Origin: Mycobacterium sp. IS-3022 | GTDB taxonomy: Bacteria > Actinomycetota > Actinomycetes > Mycobacteriales > Mycobacteriaceae | Assembly: GCF_001500065.1 (NCBI RefSeq) | Contig: NZ_LQIN01000003.1 | Coordinates: 62,001 to 126,000, forward strand | Direction: 5' to 3' | Length of the DNA: 64,000 bases | Shown here: piece after piece, positions 1 to 9,817 of the stretch | How the letters are laid out: every line of letters starts with the position of its first letter | Numbering within the stretch: the stretch's first letter is position 1 | Position numbers and translations under genes: made by a program | The notes under the pieces: generated by a model | The model's database searches: none | Seen by the model: the letters and a program-made list of their open reading frames with translations, nothing else | Told to the model about the DNA's origin: nothing

Positions 1-658
1 CGTCGGTCTCGGCGAAGTGGCGGTTCATGTTCGGGAACTTCTTGACCGCCTGTACGACCGCGTAACCGATCAGGTGGGTGAACGAAATCTTCCCGCCCCG
101 AGTCCGTTTCAGGTGGTTGTTGATGACGATCCGGTTGTCGATCATCAGCTTGGCGGGTATCGCGCGGACACTGGTCGCCGTCGGCACCTCCAACGAGGCC
201 GACATGTTCTTCACGACTGCCGCGGCCGCACCCCGCAGCACCTGAGTCTCTTGGCCGTCGGCGGACTCCTTGGCCTTGGCCTTCGCCGGGGCGCTCTCCG
301 GCGCCTTGGCTTCCTTGGCCGGGGCCTTGGACTCGGAGGCCTTCTTGTCCTTTGCCGGCGCTTTCGCGTCGGGTGCCTTGGCTTCCTTGGCGGCTCCCTT
401 GGTTTCCTTGGTTTCCTTGGCGCCGTCGCTGTCGGTCTCCTTCGGCGCCGGAGCCGGCGCCGGCTCTGGCGGGCTCACCGGCGCGGCCGCACGCTGACCG
501 TTGGCGCCACCGGTCTGGCTCTCGGACGTCGGCTCGGGAGAGTAGTCGACCAGAAACTCATGCCAACTGGGATCGACCGACGAGGGATCCTCGCGGAACT
601 TGCGGTACATCTCCTCGACCAACCACTCGTTCTGTCCGAATGGTGAAGGTGAGCTCAC
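1..658 (-). CDS. kgd: Multifunctional 2-oxoglutarate decarboxylase/dehydrogenase Kgd (SucA), N-terminal part, cut by left edge
   Basis: This is the first 219 codons of Kgd, the mycobacterial E1 2-oxoglutarate decarboxylase of the TCA cycle, which carries an E2-like domain ahead of the thiamine-dependent E1 part. The start is GTG at 658. Residues 1-40 contain the conserved N-terminal segment [12 protein letters not shown], which is involved in complex assembly. Residues about 45-135 form a low-complexity Ala/Lys/Pro linker with repeated KAPAK/KEAKAP units. From about residue 138 ([20 protein letters not shown]) the E2-like acyltransferase domain begins, and it runs off the edge. The protein is normally about 1200-1250 residues, so only its start is seen. 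Identity rests on strong recall of the M. tuberculosis sequence and on synteny with the Rv1249c homologue just upstream. Confidence 0.97.
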   Translation of the reverse strand, partial: MSSPSPFGQNEWLVEEMYRKFREDPSSVDPSWHEFLVDYSPEPTSESQTGGANGQRAAAPVSPPEPAPAPAPKETDSDGAKETKETKGAAKEAKAPDAKAPAKDKKASESKAPAKEAKAPESAPAKAKAKESADGQETQVLRGAAAAVVKNMSASLEVPTATSVRAIPAKLMIDNRIVINNHLKRTRGGKISFTHLIGYAVVQAVKKFPNMNRHFAETD

Positions 659-690
659 GGTAGCTACTCGCCTCGATTCCTTCGCTTCGC

Positions 691-711
691 GCGAGCGCCT
701 CACACGCTCGC
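691..711 (-). other. Small hairpin in the kgd leader
   Basis: GCGAGCG (691-697) and CGCTCGC (705-711) are a perfect 7-bp inverted repeat with a 7-base loop. It lies 33 bases upstream of the kgd GTG. It could be a leader structure or the terminator of Rv1249c read-through. There is no T tract. The rest of 659-808 shows nothing else recognisable. Confidence 0.35.
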
Positions 712-808
712 CAGGTTCTCTACGGTTACCCCGCAATCCGCCGCCTAAAGGCTAGCGCTGAAGCAACGGCCAGGCCATGACAACGGCCTTATGGTCGTCG
801 CCACGCCG

Positions 809-1561
809 CTAGCCCCGCGGTGCGGGCAGCACATGCAGGGCCGCCGGCCACCGCGGTGGCGGACTGCCGAACGCCTTGCGCGCGTTGGCCACGATGCGTT
901 TGCCCATCAGCCGATTGCCCACGCCGCCGACGACGGCCCCGATGCCGACGGGCAGCATTTTGCCGAACGCGATCGCCCCGCGCTTGAGGGTGTAGCGCTT
1001 GACGAAGTACTTCAGCAGGCGCGAATTCAGTTGCGACACCGCGGGCAGCGGCAGCGTGGCCGCGCCGTCGGCCAGCCACGCGCCCCTGGTGCGGCCCGGG
1101 CCGATCAGGTCCGCGATCGCATGCTTGCTGTCCTCGCCGACCAGCACCGCCAGCACCAGGGCGCGGCGACGTTCCCGATGCTCGGCGGGGATTCCGTGCA
1201 CCTCCGCGACGGCCAGCACGTAGACCGCCGTCGCTTCGAGGAACACCACCGTCTCGACGGCAACCGCCGACATCGCGGCCAGCGTCCCGATGCCGGGGAA
1301 CGCCGCGGCCGAGCCGACGGCCGCGCCGCTGGCCATCACTGCGGCGAGGTAGTGCTTCTCGAGCTTGCCGACGATGTCGGCCGGCGACGCGTCGGGACTC
1401 TGCTTGCGAAGGCGGTCCACGTAGGCCTTGACCGCGGGTCCCTGTACGCGCGCGCCGCGCTCGATGATCTGGGTGAGCACCTTGGCGGCGACGCTCGGAT
1501 CTTCGGCGGCGCCATCGTTGACCGCCGGCAACTGGCTCTTGGCCTTCGACCGGGCACTCAT
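809..1561 (-). CDS. Rv1249c-like conserved membrane-associated protein, possibly EcsC-like
   Basis: A 250-residue protein with the length and position of M. tuberculosis Rv1249c, which lies directly upstream of kgd on the same strand. It has two hydrophobic, glycine-rich segments: about residues 72-115 (AAVMASGAAVGSAAAFPGIGTL... EATAVYVLAVAEV) and about 197-215 (GKMLPVGIGAVVGGVGNRL). The second resembles the Pro-Gly-Gly patch of EcsC-family proteins, but this is from memory. The N-terminus is soluble and basic. There is no signal peptide. Start is ATG at 1561. Function is unknown. A 150-base gap separates it from kgd, so co-transcription is possible but not shown. Confidence 0.8.
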   Translation of the reverse strand: MSARSKAKSQLPAVNDGAAEDPSVAAKVLTQIIERGARVQGPAVKAYVDRLRKQSPDASPADIVGKLEKHYLAAVMASGAAVGSAAAFPGIGTLAAMSAVAVETVVFLEATAVYVLAVAEVHGIPAEHRERRRALVLAVLVGEDSKHAIADLIGPGRTRGAWLADGAATLPLPAVSQLNSRLLKYFVKRYTLKRGAIAFGKMLPVGIGAVVGGVGNRLMGKRIVANARKAFGSPPPRWPAALHVLPAPRG

Positions 1562-1702
1562 GTGGGCCTCCTGTCCGAGCTATTCGCCTCAAGGCTAACG
1601 CCTCGCCAACGAACGGCGATCGGCGTCGGTGCCCGGCCGTGATCACGCTCACTGTGCGCGCAACCGGGAAGAAAATATTGAGAAGCGACGCTAACCATTC
1701 TC

Positions 1703-2995
1703 ATGGCAACATCACCGGCTGTGGAGCTGACAACCGCCCCGACCTCGACACAGGAGGAAAGGACGCCGAGCCGCATCCGGATGATCGTCGTGCTCGGGGT
1801 CATGGTTGCGCTCGGTCCACTGACCATCGACATGTACCTGCCCGCGCTGCCGAGGATCGCCGACGAGCTCGGGGTGTCCTCGTCGGTGGCGCAGCTGACG
1901 CTCACCGGGACGCTTGCCGGGCTGGCGCTCGGCCAGCTGGTCGTCGGCCCGCTGTCGGACTCGTTGGGTCGGCGCCGCCCGCTGATGGCCGGGATCGTGC
2001 TGCACATGGTCGCGTCGCTGCTGTGCCTGTTCGCGCCGAACATCGAACTGCTCGGGGTGGCCCGCGGACTGCAGGGGATGGGCGCCGCCGCGGCCATGGT
2101 GGTGGCGATCGCGGTCGTCGGGGACCTGTTCACCGACTCGGCTGCGGCGACGGTGATGTCGCGGCTGATGCTGGTGCTCGGCGTTGCTCCGGTGGTGGCG
2201 CCGTCGCTGGGCGCCGCGGTGTTGCTGAAGGCCTCGTGGCACTGGGTGTTCGCTGCGCTGGTGGTGATCGCGGGCGTGCTGCTGCTGGTCGCCGCGCTCA
2301 GCCTGCCCGAGACGCTGCCCGCCTCGCATCGGCGCCCGCTGAAGGTGCGCGGCATCGCCGCGACGTACTTGGAGTTGCTGCGCGACCTCCGGTTCGTCGT
2401 GCTGGTCCTGGTCGCCGCGCTGGGTATGTCGGGGTTGTTCGCCTACATCGCCGCCGCGCCGTTTGTGCTGCAGGGCCGCTACGGCCTTGATCAGCAGGCG
2501 TTCGCCCTCGTGTTCGGTGCGGGCGCGATCGCGTTGATCGCTGCGACGCAGTGCAATGTCGTGTTGCTGCGCCGGTTCTCACCGCAGACCATCGTGCTCT
2601 GGGCGCTGGTGGTGGCCTCGGTCGCCGGCGCCGTCTTCGTCGGTATGTCGCTTGCTCATCTCGGTGGGCTGGCGGGGTTCGTCGTCCCGGTGTGGGTGAT
2701 CCTGGCGGCGTTGGGTCTGGTCATCCCGAACGCGCCCGCCGTGGCGTTGACCCGGCACCCCGACGCCGCGGGCACGGCGGCGGCGCTGCTCGGCGCGGCA
2801 CAGTTCGGCCTGGGCGCGGCGATCGCGCCGCTGGTCGGCGCCCTCGGCAACGACGAGTTCGCGCTGGCGTCGGTGATGACGGTGGGTATGGTGATCGCGT
2901 TGCTCGCGCTCATGGCCGTCGGTGTGTCGACGACCGAACGTGCGGGCGACTCCGAACACGACGTCATCGATGACGCCGTGCCCGAACCTGCCTGA
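1703..2995 (+). CDS. MFS drug efflux transporter, Bcr/CflA (DHA1) family
   Basis: A 430-residue 12-TM major facilitator. The first membrane helix, about residues 28-50, carries the Bcr/CflA hallmark [13 protein letters not shown], followed by the family motif A loop [13 protein letters not shown] around residues 87-99. It is probably a proton-driven exporter of drugs such as bicyclomycin or chloramphenicol; the substrate is not predictable. The C-terminus is a short acidic tail. No homologue sits here in the M. tuberculosis Rv1249c-Rv1250 interval, so it looks like an accessory insertion beside a second MFS gene. An AGGAGGAA run at 1752-1759 is inside the coding region and too far from an in-frame ATG (1781) to define a better start. 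Confidence 0.88.
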   Translation: MATSPAVELTTAPTSTQEERTPSRIRMIVVLGVMVALGPLTIDMYLPALPRIADELGVSSSVAQLTLTGTLAGLALGQLVVGPLSDSLGRRRPLMAGIVLHMVASLLCLFAPNIELLGVARGLQGMGAAAAMVVAIAVVGDLFTDSAAATVMSRLMLVLGVAPVVAPSLGAAVLLKASWHWVFAALVVIAGVLLLVAALSLPETLPASHRRPLKVRGIAATYLELLRDLRFVVLVLVAALGMSGLFAYIAAAPFVLQGRYGLDQQAFALVFGAGAIALIAATQCNVVLLRRFSPQTIVLWALVVASVAGAVFVGMSLAHLGGLAGFVVPVWVILAALGLVIPNAPAVALTRHPDAAGTAAALLGAAQFGLGAAIAPLVGALGNDEFALASVMTVGMVIALLALMAVGVSTTERAGDSEHDVIDDAVPEPA

Positions 2996-3020
2996 CGCCT
3001 CGTTGCACGTGGGTCCCGAC

Positions 3021-3049
3021 TTGTCGGCCCCTGCCGGGCTCCGTAGCGT
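3021..3049 (+). promoter_or_regulatory. Candidate promoter for the 3082 MFS gene
   Basis: TTGTCG (3021-3026) and TAGCGT (3044-3049) are separated by exactly 17 bases, a reasonable SigA-type -35/-10 pair. The ATG follows 32 bases after the -10. Although it begins with TTGTCGG, the bases 8 after the 9-mer are not TAnnnT, so it is not a PafBC-type site. Confidence 0.4.
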
Positions 3050-3081
3050 CGGCGGGATCGCCGAGTATTAGTCGAGCCCAG

Positions 3082-4977
3082 ATGTTCTCAACCCTCATTC
3101 CCCGGCAGAACGCCTCCCCGAACCCGTGGCATGCGCTCTGGGCGATGATGGTCGGCTTCTTCATGATCCTGGTCGACGCGACGATCGTGTCGGTGGCCAA
3201 TCCGGCGATCATGGCGCGGTTCGATGCGAGTTACGACGCGGTCCTCTGGGTCACCAGTGCCTACCTGCTCGCCTACGCGGTGCCGTTGCTGGTGGCGGGC
3301 CGCCTGGGTGACCGGTTCGGGCCGAAGAACCTCTACCTCCTCGGCCTGACGGTGTTCACCGTGGCCTCCCTGTGGTGCGGGCTGTCCGACACGATCGGGA
3401 TGCTGATCGCCGCGCGCGTCGTCCAGGGGGTGGGCGCGGCCCTGCTGACGCCGCAGACGCTGTCGACGGTGACCCGGATCTTCCCGGCCGAGCGGCGCGG
3501 CGTGGCGATGAGCGTGTGGGGTGCGACGGCCGGCGTCGCGACGCTGGTGGGCCCGCTGGCCGGCGGGATTCTGGTCGACGCCCTCGGCTGGCAGTGGATC
3601 TTCTTCGTCAATGTGCCCGTCGGCGTGCTCGGCGTTGCGGTGGCGATCCGGTTGGTGCCCGAGCTACCGCGGCACATGCAGCGGTTCGACCTGCCCGGGG
3701 TGGTGTTGTCGGCGGTCGCGATGTTCCTGATCGTGTTCGCGCTGCAGGAGGGCCAGGCGCACCAGTGGACGCACTGGGTGTGGGGCCTGATGGCGCTCGG
3801 CATCGGAGTGATGGCCGCGTTCCTCTACTGGCAGTCGGTCAACCCCAGGGATCCACTCCTGCCGCTGGTGGTCTTCCGGGACCGCGATTTCTCGCTGTCG
3901 AACTTCGGCGTGGCGACCATCGGGTTCGTGGCGACCGGGATGATGGTGCCGGTCATGTTCTACGCCCAGGCGGTGTGCGGGCTGTCGCCGACAAGATCGG
4001 CGCTCCTGACCGCGCCGATGGCGATCGCGACCGGCGTGCTCGCGCCGTACGTCGGCCGGATCGTCGACCGGTGGCATCCGCGGCCGGTGGTCGGCTTCGG
4101 CTTCTCGGTGCTCGCGATCGCGATGACCTGGCTGTCGATCGAGATGACGCCCGCCACCCCGATCTGGCGGCTGGTGCTGCCGCTGACCGCGACGGGTATC
4201 GGCATGGCGTTCATCTGGTCGCCGCTGGCCGCCACCGCGACCCGCAACCTGCCGCCGCAGTTGGCCGGTGCGGGTTCGGGGGTCTACAACACCACCCGAC
4301 AGGTCGGGGCCGTGCTGGGCAGCGCGGGCATGGCGGCGTTCATGACGTGGCAGGTCGACTCCGAGATGCCGCCGTGGGCCGCCGATTCGACCCAGGGCGA
4401 AGCCGGTGCGACGCAACTGCCGTCGTTTCTGCACGGACCGTTCGCCGCGGCGATGTCGCAGGCGTTGCTGCTGCCGGCCTTCGTCGCGTTGTTCGGTGTG
4501 GGCGCCGCGCTGTTCCTGCTCGGCTATGCGCGTCGGCCCCTCGACGACGTCGACGCCGCGCCCCTGGCGGTGGAGTACGGCGGCGACGAAGCGTTCGTCG
4601 ACGACGATGACGACTACCTCGAATACACCGTCGACTGGGGTCATGTCGATCCTTCGCCGTCGGTGTCCGCCGAGCGGGACCCACCGACCGAGCCGTTGGA
4701 CGTCCGACCCGGACCCGAACCCGAGCGGGCCGGTGACTCGTGGCGCGCGATCCTCGACCAGCTGCTCGCCGACATTCCCCCGGCGCTGCCCGCCGAGCCC
4801 ACGGTCGAGCCGATCGGGCTGGCGCACAACGGTTTGCATGTCGACGACGAGCCTCGCCTCAGTCGGCTGGAGCGATCCGGGTCTCACCGGATGTCTGACG
4901 AGCGCCCGGCCGCCCGGCGGTGGTGGTCCGAGTCCAACGGCAGACATGCTCGCGACGACGACCCCGAGGACCGCTAG
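3082..4977 (+). CDS. MFS drug transporter, DHA2 (EmrB/QacA) family, Rv1250-like
   Basis: A 631-residue 14-TM major facilitator with the DHA2 first-helix signature ([15 protein letters not shown], about residues 29-43) and a motif A region ([12 protein letters not shown]). It matches Rv1250 by family and position. It is a likely proton antiporter for lipophilic drugs. The membrane part ends near residue 480. It is followed by about 150 residues of hydrophilic, acid-rich, probably disordered C-terminal tail (a D/E-rich patch around residues 500-520). The stop codon overlaps that of the convergent flavoprotein gene: both are read from the palindrome CTAG at 4974-4977. Confidence 0.9.
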   Translation: MFSTLIPRQNASPNPWHALWAMMVGFFMILVDATIVSVANPAIMARFDASYDAVLWVTSAYLLAYAVPLLVAGRLGDRFGPKNLYLLGLTVFTVASLWCGLSDTIGMLIAARVVQGVGAALLTPQTLSTVTRIFPAERRGVAMSVWGATAGVATLVGPLAGGILVDALGWQWIFFVNVPVGVLGVAVAIRLVPELPRHMQRFDLPGVVLSAVAMFLIVFALQEGQAHQWTHWVWGLMALGIGVMAAFLYWQSVNPRDPLLPLVVFRDRDFSLSNFGVATIGFVATGMMVPVMFYAQAVCGLSPTRSALLTAPMAIATGVLAPYVGRIVDRWHPRPVVGFGFSVLAIAMTWLSIEMTPATPIWRLVLPLTATGIGMAFIWSPLAATATRNLPPQLAGAGSGVYNTTRQVGAVLGSAGMAAFMTWQVDSEMPPWAADSTQGEAGATQLPSFLHGPFAAAMSQALLLPAFVALFGVGAALFLLGYARRPLDDVDAAPLAVEYGGDEAFVDDDDDYLEYTVDWGHVDPSPSVSAERDPPTEPLDVRPGPEPERAGDSWRAILDQLLADIPPALPAEPTVEPIGLAHNGLHVDDEPRLSRLERSGSHRMSDERPAARRWWSESNGRHARDDDPEDR

Positions 4978-6326
4978 CCGAAGAGCACGGCGGGGTTGAG
5001 GTAACCCGACGGATCGAACGCCGACTTCACCGTCCGCATCGCCGCGATATCGGCGTCGGTGCGCGACATTCCGACGTAATCCCGCTTGCGGGTGCCGACG
5101 CCGTGCTCGGAGCTGACATTGCCGCCGAGACGCGCGATGAGGTCCATCATCGCCGAGTACAGCGCATGTTCGGACTCGTCGTCGATCGTGCATCGCACCA
5201 GGTTCAGGTGCAGGTTGCCCTCGCCGATGTGCCCGAACAGCACCGGAATCGCCTCCGGCGCATGGGCGGCGACGAGCTCGGCGGCTTCGGCCGCGAACGA
5301 TGCGATGGCCGAAAGCGGCAGCGACACATCGAATTTCAACGGCGGCCCGTATGCGCCGAGCACCTCGGCGACGGCCTCGCGTACCTGCCAAAGCCGCTGC
5401 TGCGCGGCCACGTCCACACCGACGGCGGGCTCGGCGGTCAGCTCCGCGTCGGAGATCGCCTCGGCCAGCCGCTCGGTCTGGTCCCCGTCGCCGGCCAGCT
5501 CGACCAGCAGCTGCCAGGCGCCGTCGACGGCCGCGGGAACCCCTGCGTGTTCGGCGGTCAGCGCGCTGGCGCGCGCGTCGATCAGCTCCAGCGCGGCGAT
5601 GCCGTCCAGGTCACGGAAGGTACGGCCGGCGGCGACCAGCGAGTCGAGGTCGGCGAACCCGCAGATCGCGGTCACCCGGTGTCGCGGCGTGGGGTGCAGC
5701 TTGAGGTCGAGTGCGGTGATGACGCCCAGCGTGCCCTCGGCGCCGATGAACAGCGCTGCCAGGTCGTAGCCGGTGTTGTCCATCCGCACCAGGCTGTGCC
5801 TGTGCAGCACCGTGCCGTCGGGCAGCGCGACGTCCAAACCGATGACCTGCTCGCCCATGTTGCCGTAGCGCACAGTGCGCAGCCCGCCCGCGTTCGTCGA
5901 TGCCATACCGCCGACCGTTGCGGTGTCGCGCGCGGCCAGGTCGACTCCGAACACCAGGCCGGCGGCTGCGGCCGCGCGCTGCACCTCGGCCAGCGTCACA
6001 CCCGCGCCCACGGAGATACGGCGCTCGGCGACGTCGACCTCGCCGAGGTCGCGCAGCCGTTCGGTGGACAGCAGCACGTCGTCGTGCTCGGGCACGGTCC
6101 CGGCCACCAGCGAGGTGCGGCCACCCTGCACGGTTACATAGACGCCCGCGTCGCGGCAGGCCAGCAGGACGGCGGCGACCTCGTCGGCCGACCCCGGCCG
6201 CACCAGCGCGCCGGCCCGGCCGTGGTAGCGGCCCGTATGGTCGACGCTGCGCCCGGACAGCACGTCGGGATCGGTGCTGACGTAGGCGTTTCCCACGATC
6301 CCGGCCAGCTGGGCGGTCAGACTCAT
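4974..6326 (-). CDS. FAD-linked oxidase (GlcD / D-lactate dehydrogenase-like)
   Basis: A 450-residue flavoprotein of the vanillyl-alcohol oxidase/PCMH superfamily. The N-terminal FAD_binding_4 domain (about residues 35-210) contains the [13 protein letters not shown] and [12 protein letters not shown] motifs. The C-terminal FAD-oxidase_C domain contains [15 protein letters not shown] and the [13 protein letters not shown] metal/substrate-site motif near the end. Members oxidise 2-hydroxy acids such as D-lactate, glycolate or D-2-hydroxyglutarate; the substrate here is not known. The ATG at 6326 overlaps the stop of the upstream nuclease/helicase gene (ATGA), so the two are probably translated together. 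It is absent at this point in M. tuberculosis. A paralogue lies at 16096-17460. Confidence 0.88.
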   Translation of the reverse strand: MSLTAQLAGIVGNAYVSTDPDVLSGRSVDHTGRYHGRAGALVRPGSADEVAAVLLACRDAGVYVTVQGGRTSLVAGTVPEHDDVLLSTERLRDLGEVDVAERRISVGAGVTLAEVQRAAAAAGLVFGVDLAARDTATVGGMASTNAGGLRTVRYGNMGEQVIGLDVALPDGTVLHRHSLVRMDNTGYDLAALFIGAEGTLGVITALDLKLHPTPRHRVTAICGFADLDSLVAAGRTFRDLDGIAALELIDARASALTAEHAGVPAAVDGAWQLLVELAGDGDQTERLAEAISDAELTAEPAVGVDVAAQQRLWQVREAVAEVLGAYGPPLKFDVSLPLSAIASFAAEAAELVAAHAPEAIPVLFGHIGEGNLHLNLVRCTIDDESEHALYSAMMDLIARLGGNVSSEHGVGTRKRDYVGMSRTDADIAAMRTVKSAFDPSGYLNPAVLFG

Positions 6327-9300
6327 CCCGTCGGTGTATCACACGGCGAGAGCGACAGGAACGCACCCAGTTCGATCAGCCTGTCCGGTGTGCTCGGCAG
6401 GTATTCGGTGAGTGTCTCGGAGCGAACGATCACGCTCAGGTACTTCGCTCGGCTGATCGCGACGTTGAGCCGATTCCTGTTGAGCAGGAATGATATTCCT
6501 CGCGGCACGTCGTCGATGGACGACGCCGTCATCGAGATGAAGACCACCGGTGCCTGCCTGCCCTGGAACTTGTCGACCGTGCCGACCGCGACGTCGGGCA
6601 ACCCGGCGGCGTCGAATTGCTCACGCAACAGCGACACTTGCGCGTTGTAGGGTGCGACGACGAGGACGTCGGTCTGCCTCAGTGGGCGGGTGCCGTCCTC
6701 GTCGGTCCAATCGCTGCCGAGAACCAGCTTCGTAGCCGCGACGATCGTCGCGGCCTCCTCGGGGCTGCTCGTCGAGTTGCCGTCGTGGGGGATCGACAGC
6801 ACCCGCACACCGGGGTGTTGGCCCTCGAGGCGCCGCGCGCCGGGGCCGCTCTCAGCGGGCAGCAGCCTGCCTTCGTAAGCCAACTGGGACACCGCCGCGC
6901 ACAATTCGGGGTGCATCCGGTAGGAGCGGTCGAGGAAGTAGCCGAGTTTCTCGGGCAGCGTGCGGTTTTCCTGCACCAGCCAGCCCAGCGCCGACGCGTC
7001 AACGGGTTCGGGGTGGTGGCCCTGGCTGACCTGAGGCAGCTGCTGAGGGTCGCCGAGCAGCATCAGGTTGTCGGCCGCCCTGGCCACGGCGATGGTGTTC
7101 GCCAGACAGAACTGGCCCGCCTCCTCGATCACCAGCAGGTCGAGGCTGTGCGCCTCGACGCGAGTGTCGTTCGCGAAATCCCATGCCGTTCCGCCGATCA
7201 CACAGCCGGCGTGCGCCGCGATGAACGCCGCGTACTCGTCCTTGTCGATCGCCTGGCAGCCGACATCGGCAGGGCAGTCCTTCTTCGCGATGCGCGCCGG
7301 ATCCACGTCGGCCTTGATCAGGTCGCGAAACAGGTTCTCCACCACCGCATGTGACTGGGCGACGACGCCGACACGCCACTGATGCTCATTGACCAGGCGG
7401 GCGATGATCCGGGCGGCCGTATACGTCTTGCCGGTCCCGGGCGGGCCGTGCACCGCGAGGTATGACGAGTCAAGGTCGAGCAGTGCGGCGGTGATGTCGG
7501 CGGTCAGGTCGCCGGTGTGGGGCAGTACCGTGCCGCTGCGGGTACGCGGCGGTCGGCGCAACAGCACGTCGACGACCGCGGTGCGGGGCAGATCGGGCAG
7601 AGCGGCGGCGACTTCGGCGGCCGCGGTGTCGATGGCCTCCCGTTGCTTCTTGGTTCCGACGACGTTGCGCGGCGTGAGCGCGAACGGCAACTGCGCGAAC
7701 GTCCCGGCCGGGGTTTCGCGTTCGCAGATCATCACTTCGGTGGGGACATTCGCGTCGTCGACCTCGATGACATCGGCGTTACCTGCGGCGCGCCGGTCTG
7801 CGTTGTCGGCCAGGCCCGCCGGCGAGGGGGGTTCGTAGAGCGCAAACACCTCTCTGTTGAGGCCGCCGCTTTCGAGCGCCCCGGTGAGCCTCACCCAGCG
7901 CTGCTGCTTGCGTGCGCGTGTCGACGGCAGATGCCAATCCTTGACCAGTGTCGCGCCGTCGGTTTCGGCCAGGAACACGTCGCTGGTGTCGCCCCATTCG
8001 TCGACCGGGTTGTTCAACCGGTCGAAATGCGCCCACCAGAACGGTTTGTCCTCGCGGCGGTGGTACCCGCGGGCGGCGGCCATCAACGCCACGGCCGTCT
8101 GTTCCGGACTCCGCTGCGTCACACCGTCGCCCGCGAATTGCATCAGCGTGTGCGCGAGTTGATCGGTGTCCTCGACCGCGACGCCCTCTGCGACGGGCTG
8201 GGGTCCGAGCGGCGGGACGCTCGACTCTATGGCGATCTTGATCAACCAGTCGCGCAGGCGGTGCGTCGAGCGGCAGTCGTAGCGGTTGTAGTCCTCGATC
8301 TGCTTGAGCATGTTGGCGGCCTCGTCGTGGCGACCCTCGGCGCGCAGTTCGCAGAACCGCGCGTACATGGTGATCGACTCCGTCGCGGTCGTGACGTCGC
8401 CGGTGCGCAATTCGGCGCCCATGTAGAGCGGCTCCAGCGATTTCAGGCTGTAGTTCTCGGTGCCGACGCGAATGCTCTTGCGTACCAACGGATAAAGGTC
8501 GACGAGCACACCGCTGCGCAGCAGGTCGTCCACCTCGTCCTCACCGACGCCGTAGCGTCCGGCCAACCGCAGCAACGCGGTCTTCTCGTACGCCGCGTAG
8601 TGGTAGATGTGCATCTTCGGGAACCGCTTGCGGCGTTGGCGGACCAGCTTGAGGAAGTCGACGAGAGCCTTGCGTTCGCTCGCGCGGTCGTGGGCCCACA
8701 GCGGGCGAAATGCACCGCCCGTCTCGAGCACACCCCACATGTACTCCAGACCCCACTCGTGACCGTCGGCGGTCCACAGCGGGTCACCTTCGAAGTCGAA
8801 GAACAGGTCGCCCCTGTCGGGGTCCGGCAGCAGGGTGAGCGGCTGCGAGTCGGCGATCTCGTACGGCGGCTTGCCGTCGACCCGCGGAGTCAACTGCAGC
8901 CGAGCCTGCGCCGACAGCGACGCGACGGTCCGAGCCGGAAGCTCGGCCACCGGGCCTTCATGTTGCGCAAGCTCGGCGACGGTGGTGATGCCCGCGTCGA
9001 GCAGGCGTGCCCGCTGGCTCACCCGCATGTTCGCGACCAGCAGCAGGTCGTCGTTGGCGCGAACCTGGCCTTGGCATTCCGGGCAGCGGAAGCAGGCGCG
9101 CACCGTCTCGTCCGCCCAGTCGACCGGCGCGCCGGCCGCGAAGTGGTCGTCGAGCAGTCGCTGCAGGGCGGCGCGCCGGGGGCGATACACCGGAAGGAGT
9201 TCGTCGACGCGGTAAGTCGCGGTGGCGCCGTCGCCGAGCACCAGCTCCACCTCCTCGGCCACCGGCACTCCCGCGGCTGCGAGCGTCTCCGCATAGGCCG

Positions 9301-9745
9301 CCAACTGCAGGAGTGCCTCCACCTTGACCGAGCGCGCGAGCTTGGTGTCCCGCAGTCGGTAGCGCTCACCGTCGAAGACCATGAAGTCCGCGAAGCCGAC
9401 GAACGGGCCGTCGAACATTGCGGCTTGGTAGATGACCTCCGCGCGGCGCTCGACCGCACGCATGGTCTGTTCGGCGGCCGCTGTCAGGCCCTCGACCGTG
9501 TACGGGGGCCGCCCGATGATCGCGACGTCGGCGCCAGCGCGCAGCACCTCGAGATGCCGCTGTTCGTGCTCATCGCCGAGCTGGGCGGTCCTCGCTAATA
9601 GCTCGTCCTCGACCGCGACGGCGGGCCCCCTGCCGAGCTTGGCATCGAAGGCGCGCAGCAGCGCGTACTCGCAGCGGGCCGCCGCAGCGAGGTCGGATGC
9701 GCTGTAAATGACGCGGATTTCGGCGCCCTGAGAGGCCACGAACAC
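6323..9745 (-). CDS. TM0106-type RecB-like nuclease fused to a DNA2/NAM7-like SF1 helicase (Rv1251c-like)
   Basis: An 1140-residue protein, the same size as Rv1251c. Domains in order: a RecB-like PD-(D/E)xK nuclease (GFADFMVF... YRLRDTKLAR, active residues near 115-133); a cysteine pair (CFRCPEC, near 215); an RNase H-like 3'-5' exonuclease segment starting FFDFEGDPLW near 315; and an SF1 helicase with Walker A GPPGTGKT near 766-773, Walker B VIEEAGQ near 873, GDPQQLPQV, and the C-terminal motifs DKFQGRQ and NVAISRAK. It is probably a DNA repair or nucleic-acid processing enzyme; the role is unproven. The GTG at 9745 is supported by TACAGT at 9752-9757, six bases upstream on the minus strand (leaderless). 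It is translationally coupled to the flavoprotein downstream. Confidence 0.92.
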   Translation of the reverse strand: MFVASQGAEIRVIYSASDLAAAARCEYALLRAFDAKLGRGPAVAVEDELLARTAQLGDEHEQRHLEVLRAGADVAIIGRPPYTVEGLTAAAEQTMRAVERRAEVIYQAAMFDGPFVGFADFMVFDGERYRLRDTKLARSVKVEALLQLAAYAETLAAAGVPVAEEVELVLGDGATATYRVDELLPVYRPRRAALQRLLDDHFAAGAPVDWADETVRACFRCPECQGQVRANDDLLLVANMRVSQRARLLDAGITTVAELAQHEGPVAELPARTVASLSAQARLQLTPRVDGKPPYEIADSQPLTLLPDPDRGDLFFDFEGDPLWTADGHEWGLEYMWGVLETGGAFRPLWAHDRASERKALVDFLKLVRQRRKRFPKMHIYHYAAYEKTALLRLAGRYGVGEDEVDDLLRSGVLVDLYPLVRKSIRVGTENYSLKSLEPLYMGAELRTGDVTTATESITMYARFCELRAEGRHDEAANMLKQIEDYNRYDCRSTHRLRDWLIKIAIESSVPPLGPQPVAEGVAVEDTDQLAHTLMQFAGDGVTQRSPEQTAVALMAAARGYHRREDKPFWWAHFDRLNNPVDEWGDTSDVFLAETDGATLVKDWHLPSTRARKQQRWVRLTGALESGGLNREVFALYEPPSPAGLADNADRRAAGNADVIEVDDANVPTEVMICERETPAGTFAQLPFALTPRNVVGTKKQREAIDTAAAEVAAALPDLPRTAVVDVLLRRPPRTRSGTVLPHTGDLTADITAALLDLDSSYLAVHGPPGTGKTYTAARIIARLVNEHQWRVGVVAQSHAVVENLFRDLIKADVDPARIAKKDCPADVGCQAIDKDEYAAFIAAHAGCVIGGTAWDFANDTRVEAHSLDLLVIEEAGQFCLANTIAVARAADNLMLLGDPQQLPQVSQGHHPEPVDASALGWLVQENRTLPEKLGYFLDRSYRMHPELCAAVSQLAYEGRLLPAESGPGARRLEGQHPGVRVLSIPHDGNSTSSPEEAATIVAATKLVLGSDWTDEDGTRPLRQTDVLVVAPYNAQVSLLREQFDAAGLPDVAVGTVDKFQGRQAPVVFISMTASSIDDVPRGISFLLNRNRLNVAISRAKYLSVIVRSETLTEYLPSTPDRLIELGAFLSLSPCDTPTG

Positions 9746-9751
9746 GGTGCC

Positions 9752-9757
9752 ACTGTA
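9752..9757 (-). promoter_or_regulatory. -10 element, leaderless start of the Rv1251c-like gene
   Basis: TACAGT on the minus strand, six bases before GTG 9745, fits the mycobacterial TAnnnT -10 with transcription starting at the start codon. Confidence 0.5.
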
Positions 9758-9817
9758 TGTGACCCGGCCGACATCCCGATGCCCCGCGAACGCGGCACCA
9801 CGCTCGGCGCAACGGCG

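Noticed and set aside
789..1652. Long minus and plus frames overlapping the Rv1249c-like gene
   Set aside because: Arg/Gly-rich out-of-frame translations typical of high-GC shadow frames; the 809-1561 frame carries the recognisable protein.
3021..3043. PafBC-type site before the DHA2 gene
   Set aside because: TTGTCGGCC is present, but the base pattern eight bases later is GCTCCG, not TAnnnT; the spacing instead fits an ordinary 17-bp promoter.
3664..5391. 575-codon minus frame across the DHA2 gene and the flavoprotein end
   Set aside because: Arg/His/Gln-rich translation with no domains; antisense to two convincing genes.
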